Source: Clostridia bacterium
Lineage (GTDB): Bacteria; Bacillota_E; RBS10-35; JAJYVN01
Length of the DNA stretch: 6,815 nucleotides
Direction: 5' to 3'
Assembly (NCBI GenBank): GCA_027335545.1
Contig: DAHWHV010000344.1
Coordinates: 1-6,815 of the forward strand
Each line of letters opens with the position of its first letter. The first letter of the stretch is position 1. The notes under the pieces were generated by a model. The model was given only the letters and a program-made list of their open reading frames with translations. It was not told the DNA's origin and searched no databases. Shown piece by piece: positions 5,196 to 6,815 of the stretch. The position numbers were made by a program, and so were the translations under genes.

Positions 5196-6527
5196 TCAGT
5201 GCCCCGCCCCGTCGCCGGGCCCGCCCAGCAGCACGGGGACGGCATCCTGCGCCGCGGGCGGCGGGCAGTCCGTCTCCGGCGTGCGCCGCCGCCACGGCTC
5301 CCAGAAGGTCTCGCCGAACACGGCGCGCAGGGTGCGCCAGCCCCCCACCGACCAGACGTGGCGGGCCAGGGCGACCTGCTTCAAGAGGGGGGCCGGCCGG
5401 ACCAGCCGCCGCCCGCCCGCGGTCAGGCCGAGGACGTGGCGCGCGTCCAACTCGACTAGTAGCGGCGCGGGCCGCAGACGGAAGGCCCGCTCGGACCGGC
5501 CCCGCCAGCGCGCGGCCAGGTTCGCGGCGGCGTGCCGCCCCATGGCCGCCGCTCCGGCGGCCGAGTGGTCGAAGGGGCGCGGCGGGTGGGGGCCGGGGAG
5601 GCGGGCGGCGTCGCCCACGACGAAGACATCCCCGAGGTCCCGCACATCCAGCCCGGTGGACACCGGGACGGCCCCGCCGGGGTCCGTGGGACCGAGGCCC
5701 GCCAGGGCCGGGTGGGGCCGCACGCCGCCCGTCCAGACCAGCGTGGTCGCCGGCACCCGGGTCCCGTCGTCGAGCAGCAGCGCATCCGGCCCCACGTGCG
5801 CCGCTCGGTGGCCGCTGATCACCCGCACCCCCCGGGCGCGCAGCGCCACGGCCACCCGGCGGCCGAAGGAGGGCGGCTGCTCGGGCAGAATCCCCCCCTG
5901 GGCCTCGACCAGGGTCGTGACCGGCCGCAGGGGCGTGCCCGCCACCAGTGCCCCGGTCAAACGCGCCACGGCCGAGGCGACCTCGACCCCCACGAAGCCG
6001 CCCCCCAGGACGGCCACCGACAACGCCTCCGCGTCGCCCTGGCGCCGGGCGCGGGCGGCGAGCAGGCCGAGCCTGCGCCGTAGCGCGCAGGCATCCTCGA
6101 AGGACCACAGCGGCAGGGCCCGCGCCGCGGCCCCCCCTGGGCCCGGCGACGGCGCCGGTACGCTGCCCAGGGCCACAATCAGTGCCCCGTAGCGCACCGT
6201 CCAGTCATGAGCGCCGTCCGTCCGGACCGAGACCTGGCGCGACCAGGGGTCGATCGCCCGCACCTCCGCCTGGAGGAAGGAAATCCGCCGGGCGGAGAGC
6301 AGTTCCGCCAGCGGCAGGCGCACGGCGCAGCGGCAGGCCCCGCCGATCGCCTCCGGGAGCTTCGGGCGCAGGGTGTGCCAGGCCGCCTGGTCGATCACCA
6401 GGATGCGGCGCTGCCCGGAGGCCAGCCGCCGCAGGCGCACCGCCGCGGCCAGCCCCCCCATCCCCGCGCCCAGCACCACCGCGTCCCAGGGACCCGCGGA
6501 TTCCAGTGGGTCTTGTGGCTCGCGCAT
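5196..6527 (-). CDS. NDH-2-like FAD/NAD(P)-dependent oxidoreductase
   Basis: A 443-residue flavoprotein of the two-dinucleotide-binding-domain superfamily that includes type II NADH dehydrogenases and sulfide:quinone reductases. The FAD-binding Rossmann motif V-V-L-G-A-G-M-G-G-L-A-A-A is at residues 17-29. The NAD(P)-binding motif V-L-G-G-G-F-V-G-V-E-V-A is at 173-184, and the second FAD contact D-V-F-V-V-G-D-A-A is at 300-308. The conserved Trp-Thr-Gly-Gly (265-268) precedes the substrate-side region. The quinone-site pattern of NDH-2 (A-Q-x-A-x-Q-Q-G) aligns with A-A-G-A-A-A-M-G at 323-330, so all three glutamines are missing and the electron acceptor is uncertain. No redox-active Cys pair is present. 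There is no transmembrane helix; NDH-2 enzymes attach peripherally to the membrane. ATG at 6527 is chosen since it leaves 13 residues before the Rossmann fold; a GTG at 6560 would add eleven. It is transcribed divergently from the membrane-protein gene at 6663, with a Crp-like site between, and may share a transcript with the small gene downstream. Confidence 0.88.
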   Translation of the reverse strand: MREPQDPLESAGPWDAVVLGAGMGGLAAAVRLRRLASGQRRILVIDQAAWHTLRPKLPEAIGGACRCAVRLPLAELLSARRISFLQAEVRAIDPWSRQVSVRTDGAHDWTVRYGALIVALGSVPAPSPGPGGAAARALPLWSFEDACALRRRLGLLAARARRQGDAEALSVAVLGGGFVGVEVASAVARLTGALVAGTPLRPVTTLVEAQGGILPEQPPSFGRRVAVALRARGVRVISGHRAAHVGPDALLLDDGTRVPATTLVWTGGVRPHPALAGLGPTDPGGAVPVSTGLDVRDLGDVFVVGDAARLPGPHPPRPFDHSAAGAAAMGRHAAANLAARWRGRSERAFRLRPAPLLVELDARHVLGLTAGGRRLVRPAPLLKQVALARHVWSVGGWRTLRAVFGETFWEPWRRRTPETDCPPPAAQDAVPVLLGGPGDGAGH

Positions 6528-6574
6528 CGCCCCAGCCCCCCCGGCATCGCCGCGCTGCACACGCTACGCCCGAG

Positions 6575-6586
6575 CCGGGTGCCCGG
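6575..6586. repeat. Short palindrome CCGGG-TG-CCCGG next to the Crp-like site
   Basis: A 5-bp perfect inverted repeat around TG lies two bases left of the TGTGA half-site. It could add structure or act as a second operator in the divergent control region, but such GC palindromes are common in this DNA. Confidence 0.25.
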
Positions 6587-6588
6587 TA

Positions 6589-6604
6589 TGTGAAGCAGGT
6601 CACA
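6589..6604. promoter_or_regulatory. Crp/GlxR-type operator TGTGA-N6-TCACA
   Basis: The sequence TGTGA AGCAGG TCACA is an exact match to the consensus bound by Crp-family regulators (Crp, Vfr, Clp, actinobacterial GlxR). It lies in the region between two divergent genes: 62 bases from the ATG of the oxidoreductase at 6527 and 59 bases before the ATG at 6663. All ten specified bases match, and the site is in the expected place for an operator acting on both genes. No clear -10 or -35 boxes can be seen on either side, so activation versus repression cannot be told. Confidence 0.6.
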
Positions 6605-6662
6605 AGCCCCCGGTGCGTGGGGACCGGGGCGGCGCCGGAGCGGGGGGGGGTGCAGCCGGGAG

Positions 6663-6815
6663 ATGATCTGGCTCAGGCAGGCGGTCCGGTTCCTGCGCAT
6701 CCTCGCCGCAGGCTTCTGGATGGGGGAGATCCTCTTCGTGGCGTTGGTCGTCGGGCCCGTGGGTCGGACGCTGCCTCCCGGCGAGCGGGTGGCCCTCTTC
6801 CGGGAGACCGGGCGA
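6663..6815 (+). CDS. CopD/DUF4149-like integral membrane protein, N-terminal part
   Basis: The first 51 residues of a gene cut by the window end. The translation starts M-I-W-L-R-Q-A-V-R-F-L-R, then a hydrophobic helix I-L-A-A-G-F-W-M-G-E-I-L-F-V-A-L-V-V-G-P at residues 13-32 and the segment R-T-L-P-P-G-E-R-V-A-L-F-R (35-47). This order (a first helix rich in F-W-x-G and V-G-P, then LPPxERxxLF) is typical of small polytopic membrane proteins of the CopD or DUF4149 type, some of which are linked to copper or haem handling. GGGAG abuts the ATG and a long G-run lies 10-20 bases upstream, so the ribosome site is poor and a later start, such as the ATG at residue 20, cannot be excluded, though it would cut the helix. 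Divergent from the oxidoreductase and possibly under the same operator. Confidence 0.6.
   Translation, partial: MIWLRQAVRFLRILAAGFWMGEILFVALVVGPVGRTLPPGERVALFRETGR

Noticed and set aside
4168..6192. 674-codon plus-strand frame opposite the oxidoreductase and gltB remnant
   Set aside because: Arg/Pro/Ala-rich translation with no motif; the opposite strand has the clear Rossmann-fold enzyme.

Overview
The window is very GC-rich bacterial DNA (roughly 70% or more in most sampled lines). Genes sit on both strands, mostly minus. No marker gene allows a firm phylum call. A cytosolic Cys-type sulfatase, a LacI-family regulator remnant, an NDH-2-like flavoprotein and a perfect TGTGA-N6-TCACA site would fit a free-living high-GC bacterium (for example an actinobacterium, a high-GC Firmicutes lineage or a Chloroflexi-like organism). 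That is inference only.

Layout. Positions 1-132 hold no gene I can support. Positions 133-1557 (minus) encode an intact 474-residue sulfatase. Positions about 1652-1860 (minus) hold the C-terminal end of a LacI-type regulator with no N-terminus, frame-disrupted at its start. Positions 1919-2404 (minus) encode an intact GNAT acetyltransferase of the phosphinothricin acetyltransferase type, with visibly lower GC than its neighbours. Positions 2423-3210 carry no intact gene, but hold a 9-bp inverted repeat, a 22-bp imperfect tandem repeat and a plausible C-terminal scrap of a sugar-phosphate isomerase/epimerase (plus strand). Positions 3211-4017 (minus) encode an AAC(3)/YokD-family antibiotic N-acetyltransferase. 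Positions 4156-4770 (minus) are a broken N-terminal fragment of the glutamate synthase large subunit. Positions 4834-5100 (minus) encode a small DUF1858-like protein. Positions 5196-6527 (minus) encode an NDH-2-like FAD/NAD(P) oxidoreductase. Positions 6663 to the window end (plus) are the start of a CopD/DUF4149-like membrane protein, divergent from the oxidoreductase.

Taken together, the right end (oxidoreductase, small protein, divergent membrane protein, Crp-like site between them) looks like a functional redox locus. The middle, about 1650-4770, looks like a site of repeated recombination. Remnants of at least three unrelated genes (gltB, a TIM-barrel isomerase, lacI-type) surround two intact acetyltransferases of different folds. 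The sulfatase, LacI remnant and isomerase scrap could be what is left of a sugar-catabolic operon. I found no complete novel multi-gene system. The most notable points are the acetyltransferase pair in gene debris, the perfect Crp-like operator, and the loss of the quinone-motif glutamines in the oxidoreductase.
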